Shown here piece by piece: positions 10,411 through 21,540 of a stretch of DNA of 64,000 nt (the stretch's first letter is position 1; the number at the start of each line of letters is the position of its first letter). The stretch is from Mactromeris polynyma (taxonomy: Eukaryota > Mollusca > Bivalvia > Venerida > Mactridae), in the NCBI GenBank assembly GCA_032209605.1, contig JASFXZ010000090.1, positions 310,001 through 374,000 on the forward strand. The letters are read 5' to 3'. The position numbers and the translations under genes were made by a program. Under the pieces are notes generated by a model. That model was not told the origin of the DNA and did no database searches. It worked only from the letters and a program-made list of their open reading frames with translations.

Positions 10411-13400
10411 TGTGAGGTAGTATACGCATACGAAATGTGGAAATGCTATGTCAAAGGATAGTAAAACATGAAATATGCGCACAGTTGTTGTCCATGTACA
10501 AGGGTAAGTACCAAGAAGCTCACCAGGAAGCTTACCAAGATTAACAATAAACTTTGGTAGCTGAAGGTAATGACCTCACTACAAACGTTTTTTTCAGAAG
10601 CCTGAAGAAGAGGGCTCATGGACAGTCACATGATTGTCTTGACATTTAACTGTTATGAGATGGCAAATATAGTAAAGATGGCGTAACCACCAGCTGATAT
10701 GTGTGCTAATATGTGTGAAACCGGATCACGTTTTGTACAGATGCCATGCTGGGAACAACATGAGATAAGAAATGAGTAGTATTGCAGTTTTGCATATAAG
10801 TGTTTACCGTTCAGGGAGAGCTGTATGACGAAGAGATATTAACAGATATTTACGAAGAGCATTGATAGTTTATTAGAATGACCTTATCGGGGCTATTAAT
10901 TGGTACACATAATTGGTGTAAGAGAGTTAATATCTAAATATTACCTGACAGCCACAAAACCTGCTCGAGGTTTGAAGTGACGTCGCAAAAACTCTTTTTG
11001 TACATAATTAAAGGTGTAGAAAATAAAGAAGAACTGAGAATTCAAGTAGATATAACATGTTTTCATAGACGTGATATGCTTTTTAAAATTTGTGATCACC
11101 ATTTCATAAGCGTGATTTTACATTTAATAGACATACATGATGTGTCGAATCTGTGTAATGAAATGGTTGCTTGGTCTTAAAAGAAATCTATGGTGGCGTG
11201 ACATAGGAAATCTAGTTAATGTATAATGCTCAAAGGAGGGGCTGAGTTAAATTGATAGTAAATGACCCAAATATTGCTGTTTAGAAGTGAACAAAGTGTA
11301 CGTGTCATCCAAGTAAAAATACGCTTTGCGAGAGTAAGTAGGAGAGAAGCTGTTGTAGGATGGGGGTACAATATGCGTTTAATTGTATGGGTATAGATTG
11401 ATATTACATTGACATTTGATCTACTGAGTATAGACATACATGTAGTTTAACTGTGCATTCGAACTAAGAAAACACATCTGAGACAACATTAACTAATCAA
11501 TGTTATTGATGTTAGTATTATTCAATGTACAACAAAAAATATTCCAATAAATTTAAAATGACAATGACAACTTTTCCTACGATAAATAAGTCGTTTAATG
11601 GTAAGGTACGTCAGTAAACGTCTGCCTTCTTCCCCTGTGCAAAATTCTAGTTAACGCATCCATTTCCGCTCTACTTGTTCACTTTTCACGGGTATCTCCA
11701 ACTCCATTTACAGCCATGCCGACATGTTTTTTTATCAAAGGGTGAAATGTATGAGTCAGAACATTAAAACGATGGTATACACGATTTCATTTGTCTCTTC
11801 CAGTAACAACAATATTTCGATGTGGTTATGACATCATGGATTAAAGAGGTAGTTCCATGCTGTTTCCAAGCTCTGTATCAGTACAGCGGATTTTTTTTTT
11901 CGATTGTAGTGCATCATTTCAGCTGCAATTATAACATTCTTACTCTAGATTTATCACAGTTCTCAGTTTCATAATGAACTATCCACCATCGTCTTTCTCT
12001 TCACCTTGAAGTGACATTTCCCACAAATGTATCATGTCTATTACAAGATCCGCACATATGTTACTGTCATTTCTATATTTACACACGCATTTTCGGCCAT
12101 ATAATAGGCCTCGTTGAACACAGAGGTATAAATGTGGAATCTCATAGTATTGGTATTTCACCTGTTCTATATAGCGTTTATTCGATTTAAACCCCAAATA
12201 TTTTACTGACAGTTCCAAGGTTGTACATTGCTGTATGGTTATTGTTTCTATTTGTGTTTTAGGTGTATGTTAAATCTCCCTATCCCATATGCAGTTCTTT
12301 CACTTTATATAGCGTTAATGTTATTTTCTCCCCACTTTCGGCATATTGTTACCAGCTGTCTCGACGTGTCCTGTGATGTATTCCAACCTTTTAAATTCCG
12401 ATCCCCTGTTTGTGCTCTTTGATTCTCCTAGTTATCCCTTAGGGTCGACCAGGCCATTCCTTGCGCCTCTGTTCCCTCACGTATGTACCCTTGAGCTTCC
12501 TCAAATGCCTTATGTTTTATGGAATGTTTTTTCTCGGAGTTCTGTTTGGAGAGGCATTGTCTCGTGCATGTGGCATTCCCTGTAGCAACTTGTTCTTTCT
12601 CTTTTGCTAAATATTACAGTACACTGTCCTTCTTTAGTTTCACAATTATTTTATTACAATTTCATGCGAACCCTTTTATAATTTTTCAGCAAGCCGACCT
12701 TGTTCTGACAAATGAACATATCACAGAAAGCCGTGTAACGGAATGGAGATCCCCGTAACTTGTGATGTAGTAGTATTGTTGAATACCCGAAATGTGCAAT
12801 GCTCAAATTGCTATAATAGTGTTCATACAGAATGGTGCATAACGGGAAACATTTGAAGGCAGAAATATATGAAATCGAAATAATATAAAGAGTAAAGAGG
12901 CAGTCTAAAGATTACGTTTGCAAAGTACTGTATTGAGAGGATTTCGTAGTATTTCACTTCTATTTACAGAAGTCATTGGGAACTTGCCCAATGGAAATTA
13001 TACTGATCGATTTCGGTCAAAATTCTCATGAAAAAATAATTTGACAGAAATGTTTATTTTAAAACAATTATGAAAACACGGTCATTGTCTCAGTGTGTTC
13101 TCTGTAGATAATACAGTGTAAATTCATTGCAAACTCGGTGATTCGAGGGATGCTAAAGAAATAGGATCATATGTATATGTCAAGCAATGCACATTTCAAA
13201 ACAATGATAAGGCCCAACCTTAGACAGTTTAAAAAGACAAACAACAATGATATTGGTTGCAAACGAGTTATGCACAATAATTTGTTTTTGTATATGTATT
13301 TGAAGTCAATAGTCAACTTAATTGTCAAATAATTACCGAGTGCAGTGATAACTTCCTTTCTGCAGTTCTATGTTACTGTAGTAAATGCAAGAAAATATGC

Positions 13401-13735
13401 CATGGTTGTCCAGGAAAGTCAGATGTGTGGATATGAACAGTGTCCACCAGAAATTGAGAATGGCGACAGACATTTCTGTGAAAGTAATTACTATTCCCGA
13501 TACGAGAAAACACGCCAGAGTCACAAGGGGAAGTAATAGAATAACAGGCTGTCAATAGAAAAGTGTTGATGTCATACCAAAAAGCAGTAAGGTGAATGCT
13601 TTAAATCAAAAGATATAATATTTGACAAACGGAAATTAGTTCAATGTTGCAACCAACGTTGCTAGTAACTGTTTATAAGACAGTCATTGTGTTATGATGG
13701 ATGGTGGGATACATACGTAGTCTGTAAGGACAATA
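10411..13735. other. No recognisable gene, AT-rich
   Basis: Only short unsupported frames are present. A segment at about 12,547-12,600 (GCATGTGGCATTCCCTGTAG, and neighbours) is shared with 46,992-47,050 and is an unnamed interspersed repeat. Nothing else was identified. Confidence 0.4.
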
Positions 13736-13744
13736 TGTATATTT

Positions 13745-13830
13745 AAATTGTCCCCAGTGTTGGGACGTTGAGTCGATGGCCACACGAGTACCTTCTGGAC
13801 GTTGGGGATGTTTAATTTTGCAATTAAACA
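13745..13830 (+). pseudogene. Accessory retroelement frame, copy 1 (fragment)
   Basis: A short piece encoding YLNCPQCWDVESMATRV. Its DNA matches the starts of the two longer copies at 14,555 and 15,460 (CCCCAGTGTTGGGAC in two of the three). It breaks off before the integrase fragment at 13,840. No function recognised. Confidence 0.5.
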
Positions 13831-13839
13831 GACAACCCC

Positions 13840-14223
13840 ATGCTCATAGGAGCAATTATTTGGAATATTGCGGGAGCTTTTAGCATGTCACATATAGTAC
13901 AATCTCGTTGTGATATATTCAAGGTCAAGCGACACAATCCTTCTGCCTATCACCCAATGAGCAATGGTAGTTTTGAGGTCATGAACAGTAGTATAGGTAG
14001 TATTGGGAAATGTCTTAGGGCTTAGTGCATGAATGATCAAACTAATAGGAGTAAACATTTACCTGGTATTAGTTTGCCTTTAAGGGTAACACAATGTTCA
14101 TCAACAAAATATTCACCTTACCAATCACTGTTTGGTAGAATAATGGAACATCATGTAGACCAAACGTTAATTCCAAAAGACAATCTTAACAAAACTGCGA
14201 AAGAGCATTTGTTAGAAATATAA
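13840..14223 (+). pseudogene. Gypsy integrase C-terminal fragment with an internal stop
   Basis: The two frames flanking a TAG near 14,023 read on in the same phase. The first contains SAYHPMSNGSFEVMN, the region around the third catalytic residue of retroelement integrases, here with SFEV where VER is usual. The second contains STKYSPYQSLFGR, the conserved 'SPF-LLYGR' region. Both stop and motif erosion show that the copy is inactive. Confidence 0.75.
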
Positions 14224-14554
14224 GAAAGTATATATATATATACTGAAAGTTTGTCATAAAATAGCGTCTGAGAATTATCAGGATAAGAACGAAAAGCGGG
14301 GCAATTTATAGATCAAAGTATCGCTATAGTAGATTATGAGGGTTAGTGTGTAGTCCATTTATTGCAGTTGATAGGCGTGGCATTTATCTTAAAGAAGGCT
14401 ATATTTAGATACAAATATGACTTTGAGTACTAATTTTCTGACTAATGGTGCAGAATAGACGAATTATTTTCAACTGTCAAGCACACAAGAAGTTAGATAC
14501 TGAAGAAAGATATTCATTTAAGGACGAAATCAAAGTTCTCGGTGCTGAATATGT

Positions 14555-14935
14555 GTATTCAAATTGACCCCAGTGTTGGGACAGGAGGGAAGGTCCACAC
14601 GAGTACCTCAGGGTGTTAGGAATGGTAATGGGTATTCATACCCATCTAATGACAAATTGGAATGCTATGTCTGTTCATGTGGCAAACGTTCTGGAAAATT
14701 CAGAAACGGTAATGACGGTATACCAGCTGGCCCAACGGTACGTGATTGCAGAAATCGACCTTGAACATCCACCACTTGTCGGGGTTTGGGTCGCCACATC
14801 ATATGACCAACTGCGCACGACGCTACATGTGGGGTAGTTTGAGGAGGAAGTCTTCGATGGATTATATACTAACGCTAGAAATGCACAGGTTGGAGATGGA
14901 GCCAGTGAAGTGACACTGGCTGCGAAACGGACGAG
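14555..14935 (+). pseudogene. Accessory retroelement frame, copy 2, unidentified protein
   Basis: From 14,613 the frame encodes 74 residues, with AQRYVIAEIDLEHPPLVGVW and ATSYDQLRTTL. After a stop it continues FEEEVFDGLYTNARNAQVG. The same order, with about 50-60 per cent similar residues by eye, recurs at 15,470-15,830. The copy follows the integrase fragment, so it occupies the position after pol where some Gypsy elements carry an extra gene. No known domain was recognised. Confidence 0.5.
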
Positions 14936-15360
14936 GAATTGTAATGATATAATTATATGGATTATTGAACAGCGCGCTTGGTAGAATGGAGTGTTTTAAC
15001 CTGTAGATTAACTTTTATAGGCGAGAATTTAGTTTAATAGACGTGCATTTATATTATTTTCTTCTATAGACATAAACTAATTGTAGTTTTTCTTTGATGA
15101 TAGAAGTGTTGTGTGTCAATATATATTACAATCATCAGAAGAAAAATGTTACCATGGTTACTCAATTAGAAGTTTTAGAACCTGTTAAACTGTTATTATG
15201 GAAGGCTATTACCTGTATCATTGTATTAATTGATATTGTGGTCAAGATATAATAATGAGGTGCAATCAAGTCACTGTCCGCAGATAGTCGGTATGCACCC
15301 AAATATAAGCCATACCCTCTGCTGAATCACTCACAACTTGCAATTCAGCAAACAACCAAC

Positions 15361-15830
15361 ATGATCTCACAGGAACAATTAGTCGTAATGTTCAAGGAAT
15401 TCGTTGCCGGGTGGATGGTTGGATATCTTAGTTGTGTGTTAGGACAATACGTACATTCAAATAGTCCCACATGATGGGAAGGTATAGGAGGGCCACTAAG
15501 TGCCTTCTTGACGTTGGAGATGGTAATGAGTATTATCCATACCTTCTAATAACAAGATGGAATAGGATGTTTTATTATTTTGCAGATGTTCTGGTAAGTT
15601 CAAACACTGGAATAAGAGTGTGTCAGCGAGCGCAACGGTACGTGGTGGCGAAAATCAACCTTGAACATCCACCACTGGAGTAGGATGGGGTAGCCACATC
15701 TTATGGCCAGCTGCGCACTACCCTACGTGCGTTTCAGTTTTGGGAGAACGTTTTCGACAGACTGTATTCTTATGCCAGGAATGTTCAGTTTGGAAATATT
15801 GAAAGTGATAGTGGATGTTAAACGGACGAA
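15361..15830 (+). pseudogene. Accessory retroelement frame, copy 3, with its own start and a TATA-like box
   Basis: ATG at 15,361 begins MISQEQLVVMFKEFVAGWMV, which includes a hydrophobic stretch (GWMVGYLSCVLG). A TGA at 15,469 ends that frame. The adjacent frame from 15,471 carries the part homologous to copy 2 (AQRYVVAKINLEHPPLE, then GQLRTTL and ENVFDRLYSYARN). A TATAAG motif lies at 15,303-15,308, about 55 bp before the ATG. A small protein of roughly 150-190 residues is implied; its role is unknown and this copy is broken. Confidence 0.5.
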
Positions 15831-15879
15831 GAAATGTGATATATTTTGGATTTATTGGACAGCGAGTTTGTTTTATTTT

Positions 15880-16193
15880 CTTTTTTTCTTTTTTGTGCGT
15901 GTGTTGGTCAATGTTAATCATTGTTAATTTCACAAATTTAAGTTTGGGAGTTGGTTTTCACAAAGAGTTAATGAGTGGGAATTGGAAATGGGGTAATTTT
16001 GTTTGACGGGATTTTAGATGCAATAAATAACTACGAAATTTAACATGGGCCATTGGCGATTCAAAGAGCTGGCGTATTTATACCTTGATTTGTTCAACAT
16101 TCGGTTGGTTGAATAGACTTGTGAAATAAATTGTGTTCAACCAAAAAGCAGACTTCATTATCTTTGAAACCCGCAAGAGGCATGTGGTGTGAC
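15880..16193 (+). repeat. LTR-like sequence closing the decayed Gypsy element
   Basis: Similar to 480-714, including AAAGAGCTGGCGTATTTAT, GTGAAATAAATTGTG and CCCGCAAGAGGCATGTGGTG, and ending TGTGACA. It sits just after the accessory frame, so it is best read as the 3' LTR. The left end is uncertain. Confidence 0.5.
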
Positions 16194-17990
16194 ACCAGAA
16201 TCATGGACTGAAAGCATCATAATGCCCATTCACAACAAGGGAGATAAATCAAATTCTTCAAATTTACATAGGTATTTCGTTAATTAACCCAATGACCAAG
16301 ACATTCTCCCTAGCTTTTCGCAATAGACTTAAATCATGGTGTGAGGACAATAACATATTATGTGATGAAAAAGTACATCTGATTGCGTTTTTAGCCTACA
16401 CAGTATTGTTAATCGGATAATGGCAAGCAATAAATTATTATTCTGTGCATTTATAGATTATAAAAAGGTCTTTGACATGATAGTTAGAGATTCTTTGTGG
16501 TATAAGTTAACGGAATACAGTGTTATTTCTAAAATGGTTATTATGCTAAAATCTGTATTACGAAGTCTCAGCTTGTCTCGCTTCAACAGATTTCGTTGAT
16601 ATATCTCTTGGTGTAAAACAAGGGGAACCTTTGTCGCATATTATTTTATATTATTTGTGAATGATGTAACAAGACATATTGATTTTACCGCACTTACATA
16701 GTATGATATAAATCAACTTTGTATACATATGATGTTATTTGCAGATGATATGGTGATTTGTACAACTGATGAGAAACGCCTAAAATCCCAGCTAGATCAT
16801 TTATACGCATATTCAATAAAATGAGGTCTTAAGATAAACATACGTAAAACTAAGATTAGTGTTTAGCTAAGGAAAGAAAGCTATGTATCCAGTCTGGCTC
16901 ATAAACAATGAACCTATTGAAATTGTTGATTATTTTGTTTATCTTAGTATTAAGTTTTACTACAATGGTTCTATGAAAGGGGCATTTAACACAATAGCTG
17001 AGTAAGCATTAAGAGCAACAAATGGTCTGTACTCTATTTATTCTAGACGTAAATGTGATATTAGTACAAAATTATATCTATTTGAACGTTTGGTTGAACC
17101 TATTATTTTATATTGCTCGGAAGTTCTATGCATGTATAGTACCAATACTTTGGATATAATACAAATTCAGTACTATAAAAAGATTTAAGGCGTAAAATTA
17201 CCTACCATAAACATAGCAGTTTTAGACGAACTAGGAAAATATCCAATATCAAGTAGTAAGTAAGGACGGAAGATCAAATTTATGGTGTAAAATAAGAAAC
17301 AGTCCCGGAACATTATTATATAACAAGAAAATGTAAATTTGTCCAAAAAATCTTGGGTGTTTTAAAATAAACTCATACATTAATACAATTGGATATTCCT
17401 TTCTAAAACAAAATTTTGCATTAAATTGTAATTACCAGGCTATGCTTAAAAGCAGAATCAGAGACCATTTCCATCAGGAATGGAGAACTAAATTAGCACA
17501 ATTGTAAAAAATGCAACAATACTTGGGTTTTAGAAACACTTTTAAATTTAAAAAATATCTAGACATAATCAAAAATGGTTTTCTGAGAAAACTATATACA
17601 ATATTCAGAATATCAGCACACTGTCTAGCCATTGAAACTGGTCGGTACAATAAAACTGATAGAGCAAATAGATTATGTACAAATTGTAATAAAAACCTTG
17701 TGGAAAATGAATACCACTTCCTCATTACATGTGAAAAATAGTATGATTTAAGACAAAAATGCATGCCTTATGGTATATGGCCTTCAATATCTATGTTTAA
17801 TAATTTAATAAAAACTGAAAAAAAAATCAACTTTGTCAAACAATGTTTGCCGATGTGCAATTCTTTTTCATTTGTTGTTAAAATGCCGAATTTTCGAATT
17901 AGAAACACACGTTTATTTTCAACACCTTTAGCGCGCCCCTTTAGCCGGATATTTTATTTACGAGCCCAATTAAAACATTTCTAAAACGGT
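16194..17990 (+). pseudogene. Degenerate LINE: reverse transcriptase through C-terminal zinc motif
   Basis: Despite many stops and shifts the family order is clear: CAFIDYKKVFDMIVRDSLWYKL at about 16,447, GVKQGEPLSH, then MLFADDMVICTTDEKRL with the FADD catalytic box at about 16,737. NNEPIEIVDYFVYL and LFERLVEPIILYCSEVL come next. Near 17,511-17,741 an open frame ends RISAHCLAIETGRYNKTDRA, then LCTNCNKNLVENEYHFLITC, the C-terminal Cys/His motif of many mollusc-type LINEs. The 3' end lies near 17,990. The element is 5' truncated at the LTR boundary and inactive. Confidence 0.85.
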
Positions 17991-18147
17991 AGATGTGCTA
18001 ACTTCTAGAGTCAATAGATGTGAAAAACTACAGAGTTGTCTCTCTTTGATTATGAGACTGTTTCATGTATCAAATATTCAATATTCACTTGCTAAACATA
18101 GATCTGCATATTTATCACACATATTAAACATTAGAAAAGCGTGAATG

Positions 18148-18153
18148 TTGGTT
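18148..18153. repeat. Left 6-bp target-site duplication TTGGTT
   Basis: TTGGTT directly precedes the left inverted repeat, and the identical hexamer directly follows the right one at 23,224-23,229. Confidence 0.85.
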
Positions 18154-18222
18154 TGTCGGACCGTATTTGGTACAAAAACGAATATGGTACAAATGTACCA
18201 TATTCGGCCGAATATGGTACAA
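18154..18222 (+). repeat. Left terminal inverted repeat
   Basis: About 69 bp, matching the inverse of 23,155-23,223 with a few small indels and substitutions. It includes GGTACAAAAACGAATATG near the tip and a GGCCGAATATGG centre. Confidence 0.88.
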
Positions 18223-18385
18223 ATGTACCATATTCGGACCGAATATGGTACAATTTTCGACCGAATATGGTACAAACATTGTACCATATTCGGTTGGAAT
18301 AAGTTTGTCTATGCTCGCCAAAACGTATTTGGTACATACCAAAAAAACTCATAAAATGAAAATGGCCTACGTATATGGTACATAA
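18170..18385. repeat. Left subterminal array of CCGAATATGGTACAA half-sites
   Basis: At least six copies of the motif or its inverse occur, most in head-to-head pairs (GAATATGGTACAA...TTGTACCATATTC) that form perfect palindromes. A similar set lies at 23,036-23,223. Arrays of this kind near transposon ends are commonly transposase-binding sites; that role is inferred here. Confidence 0.8.
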
Positions 18386-18420
18386 ATTATGTATTTCTTA
18401 ATAAATGAAATAGTCTGCCA

Positions 18421-21210
18421 ATGTGTAAACTTTTTTTCAAACTCAAATACTTCGAGCTTGGTGACCGGGGTTCTTTATTGTGTGGCGGAAAGCAAGTCCT
18501 TGTGAAAGAAGATCTTCCTAGATTTGTTGAGAAGATGTTCATGGAAAACAAAGGATGTGGAGCAAGGGTTATTTACAACAAACTGAAAGTAAATTACACG
18601 GGGTTCTCGGACCAAGCTATCCTTGAAATACTGTACAATAGCAAGTATTACCATGAGAAGTATCCGAGATTTACAAACAAGCCAACGCCAAAGACAATTA
18701 CAGAAGAGGAACCAGGCAAAAGATGGCAGATTGACCTAATTAACATGAAAAATCAAAGTGTTAGCTACAAGGGGTCCACATACAGTTATATTCTACAAGT
18801 CGTGGACGTTTATTCGAGGTACGTTATGCCAAAACCCCTGAAAACGAAGAGTTCGTGTGAAGTTGCAAAGGCATTAGAGGACGTGTTGATGGTTAACCTT
18901 GCCCCTGACATCATCCAATGTGACAACGGACTGGAATTTAAAGGCCCTAGTATGAAACTTTTGTTGAACAAGTACAACATCAAAATTATCAATAGTAGGC
19001 CGTATCATCCTCAATCACAGGGCAAGTGTGAAAGGTCAAACAGTGTTATAAAGGCCAAGATTCTATTTGCAACAAAAAGTAAACGTGGATTTAACTGGGT
19101 CGAAGGGCTTCAAGATTTAGCCTATGCCATAAACACAAGTTTCAAACGAGTTCTTGGGGGTCTCACGCCCTTTGAAGCCTACTACGGAAGAAGTCATGTT
19201 TTTACCAAAGAACGTCATAGTTCTCGTGAAATAAAGAAAACCATACGGCGAGCAAATAAAACGGCTTACAGGTCGCTGTTGAAAAACGCAACTTCCCCAA
19301 GCAAGTACAAAGTAGGAGAGACAGTATTAATTCGCTATCCCTTTCGAAAATCCAGGGTGCCAACCAAAAGATATGTTATCGAAGGCAAGGTAGAAAAAGT
19401 AAAACGAAATGGTGTTTATATCGTGTCATTTCAAGTACCGAACAAACCCGAACTTGGATTCGTAAGCAAATCGGTTGGGGTCGAAAACATGACTAGCCTA
19501 ACTGTTGCGTTAGAGAAACAACGAAAAATTAAAAAACATTCATTAAAACAGAACCGCTCAGAGAAACAAAATCACAGAACTAAGTACTATCATGTTTCAA
19601 CACACCATGAAAATCTGCAGTTGTTGGATGGGGTGAATATTGCCATGGACCCAAATCCGGATGGAAATTGTCAATTTGCTGCTATATCGCATCAACTTGG
19701 TAAAATTGGTATATACAAAGACGTAGATGCTTTACGTAAGGAAGCAGTCCATCACATTGTAGAAAACAGATATTTCTATGAAACTTTTGTCTATGATGAA
19801 ACATTTGATGAATACGTTAAGAATATGTCTAAGAATGGGACATACGGCGACAACCTCACGCTCATTGCACTTATGAGAGAATATAATTTGCAGTGCCTGG
19901 TAGTTTGTACCCGAGGACTAGAACACTCATCAATTGTGTCAGCAGATGGAAAGTTCGATGGTGATGTTGGAACAATTGCATTGGGGTATTTCCCAGAAGG
20001 ATTTGGCATGCATTACGTTAGTATCCGTATCAATCAACGCGTGTACAAGGACATAATATCATGCTTAGAACAGTCGTATGACAACGGTGACTCTGGCGAC
20101 AGCGCTGCGTCTGGCGACAACGCTGCGTCTGGCGACAACGCTGCGTCTGGCGACAACGGTGACTCTGGCGACAACGGTGACTCCGGCGACACCGCTGCGT
20201 CTGGCGACAACACTGCATCTGGCGACAACGATGACTCTGGCGACAACGATGACTCTGGCGACAACGCTGCGTCTGGCGACAACGGTGACTCTGGCGACAA
20301 CGATGACTCTGGCGACAACGCTGCGTCTGGCGACAACGGTGACTCTTGCGACAACGGTGACTCCGGCGACAACGGTGACTCTGGCGACAACGGTGACTCC
20401 GGCGACAACGGTGACTCCGGCGACAACGGTGACTCTGGCGACAACGGTGACTCCGGCGACAACGGTGACTCCGGCGACAACGGTGACTCCGGCGACAACG
20501 GTGACTCCGGCGACAACGGTGACTCCGGCGACAACGGTGACTCTGGCGACAACGGTGACTCCGGCGACAACGGTGACTCCGGCGACAACGGTGACTCCGG
20601 CGACAACGGTGACTCCGGCGACAACGGTGACTCCGGCGACAACGGTGACTCCGGCGACAACGGTGACTCCGGCGACAACGGTGACTCTGGCGACAACGGT
20701 GACTCCGGCGACAACGGTGACTCTGGCGACAACGGTGACTCCGGCGACAACGGTGACTCTGGCGACAACGGTGACGTCTCTGTGTGTTCAGCCCTGAAAG
20801 AGCTTCAAGATATGATAAACAATAGGAGGGCACAGAGGCGAACGACTTTTCCATTTCTGATGTTACCACTTCACATTCAAGTTGAAATTTTTAAGTTCTG
20901 CATACAATCAAACCCGTCAATCCAGTTTGTGTTGGCGAAGGTCGGCAAACCCTTTAGAGATTTAATAAGGTCAATGAGTTTGCAAACACCTAGAATTTAC
21001 ATTCGGCCGGATATTGGACTAGATACTAGTAACAGAAATCCTGTTAGCGTTCGTTTCCTATTAACAAGAGCGGGCAGAAACAGCGGTCTTATTTTGGCAA
21101 TAAAAGAAATCATCAAGGGGCCAAAATGGGCAAACGCATGGCTGCGTTTGCGTGTTAGTGGAATCGGTTGGTATGATATCATAGATGTCATGTACAGACA
21201 TTACAGGTGA
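18421..21210 (+). CDS. Transposase: DDE integrase + OTU-like cysteine protease + GDSGDN repeat + F-box-like tail
   Basis: 929 residues in one exon; the first ATG after an in-frame TGA was chosen. Residues about 40-90 match the helical N-terminal part of this integrase family. The catalytic core has Asp105 (RWQIDLINM), Asp168 (QCDNGLEFKG) and Glu204 (HPQSQGKCERSN), a D,D35E spacing as in retroviral integrases. A small beta-rich DNA-binding-like part (VGETVLIRYP) follows at about 310-370. Residues about 408-535 form an OTU-type protease, with Asp414 and Cys417 in PNPDGNCQF and His531 in GMHYVSI. Residues 554-785 are an acidic 6-residue repeat. Residues about 812-855 (MLPLHIQVEIFKFC, then VGKPFRDLI) resemble an F-box, which would recruit a ubiquitin ligase. 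The integrase would cut and join the element ends in the nucleus. Integrase and OTU calls are secure; the F-box is an inference. Confidence 0.93.
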   Translation: MCKLFFKLKYFELGDRGSLLCGGKQVLVKEDLPRFVEKMFMENKGCGARVIYNKLKVNYTGFSDQAILEILYNSKYYHEKYPRFTNKPTPKTITEEEPGKRWQIDLINMKNQSVSYKGSTYSYILQVVDVYSRYVMPKPLKTKSSCEVAKALEDVLMVNLAPDIIQCDNGLEFKGPSMKLLLNKYNIKIINSRPYHPQSQGKCERSNSVIKAKILFATKSKRGFNWVEGLQDLAYAINTSFKRVLGGLTPFEAYYGRSHVFTKERHSSREIKKTIRRANKTAYRSLLKNATSPSKYKVGETVLIRYPFRKSRVPTKRYVIEGKVEKVKRNGVYIVSFQVPNKPELGFVSKSVGVENMTSLTVALEKQRKIKKHSLKQNRSEKQNHRTKYYHVSTHHENLQLLDGVNIAMDPNPDGNCQFAAISHQLGKIGIYKDVDALRKEAVHHIVENRYFYETFVYDETFDEYVKNMSKNGTYGDNLTLIALMREYNLQCLVVCTRGLEHSSIVSADGKFDGDVGTIALGYFPEGFGMHYVSIRINQRVYKDIISCLEQSYDNGDSGDSAASGDNAASGDNAASGDNGDSGDNGDSGDTAASGDNTASGDNDDSGDNDDSGDNAASGDNGDSGDNDDSGDNAASGDNGDSCDNGDSGDNGDSGDNGDSGDNGDSGDNGDSGDNGDSGDNGDSGDNGDSGDNGDSGDNGDSGDNGDSGDNGDSGDNGDSGDNGDSGDNGDSGDNGDSGDNGDSGDNGDSGDNGDSGDNGDSGDNGDSGDNGDSGDNGDSGDNGDVSVCSALKELQDMINNRRAQRRTTFPFLMLPLHIQVEIFKFCIQSNPSIQFVLAKVGKPFRDLIRSMSLQTPRIYIRPDIGLDTSNRNPVSVRFLLTRAGRNSGLILAIKEIIKGPKWANAWLRLRVSGIGWYDIIDVMYRHYR
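20080..20775 (+). repeat. 18-bp coding minisatellite (GDSGDN), about 39 units
   Basis: The unit GGTGACTCCGGCGACAAC repeats in frame. Early units vary (DSGDNAASGDN), while the units after about 20,350 are nearly identical, differing mainly by TCC or TCT for Ser. Because the unit is a multiple of three, all other frames are open as well and produce spurious long ORFs on both strands. Confidence 0.97.
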
Positions 21211-21467
21211 AATATACATGTATATCGGTGTTTGGAAACCTGTTATGTTATTTTTGTGATTGATGATTATGTTCTTCTACCGGAAATTTGTTGTCATTTG
21301 CTCATTTAATGGTAACTTTTTACGAAGCACATTTGGGATATTTTGGCTGCTACTAAAATGAATGTATATATGTATATTATGTCTGGTCAAAATGCTACAG
21401 TTGGATTAAAATTTAAATGCTGTTCTATGTTCTTCAATATTACTTTGAAAAATCCTGTCAGTATACC

Positions 21468-21473
21468 AATAAA
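21468..21473 (+). terminator. Candidate polyadenylation signal of the transposase gene
   Basis: An AATAAA hexamer about 260 bp after the stop codon, in AT-rich DNA inside the element. It is the first canonical hexamer seen downstream. Confidence 0.4.
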
Positions 21474-21540
21474 TGAAAAAAGTACAAGTTTGTTGAATCT
21501 CTTGAATGAAACAAATTATAAAATACAAAATGTAAAATGA

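Noticed and set aside
13345..13536. 63-codon frame CGYEQCPPEIENG
   Set aside because: Cys-containing but short, with no flanking splice sites or homologous copy.
18145..18385. Short frames in the transposon ends
   Set aside because: They translate the palindromic terminal repeats.
20030..20869. Long minus-strand frames of repeated CRRSHR or SPESPL and a second + frame of TTVTPA
   Set aside because: Shadows of the 18-bp coding minisatellite; a unit divisible by three keeps every frame open.
18421..21210. Polinton or LTR retrotransposon as source of the integrase gene
   Set aside because: No DNA polymerase, capsid or reverse transcriptase; TIR-bounded 5-kb element with one gene.
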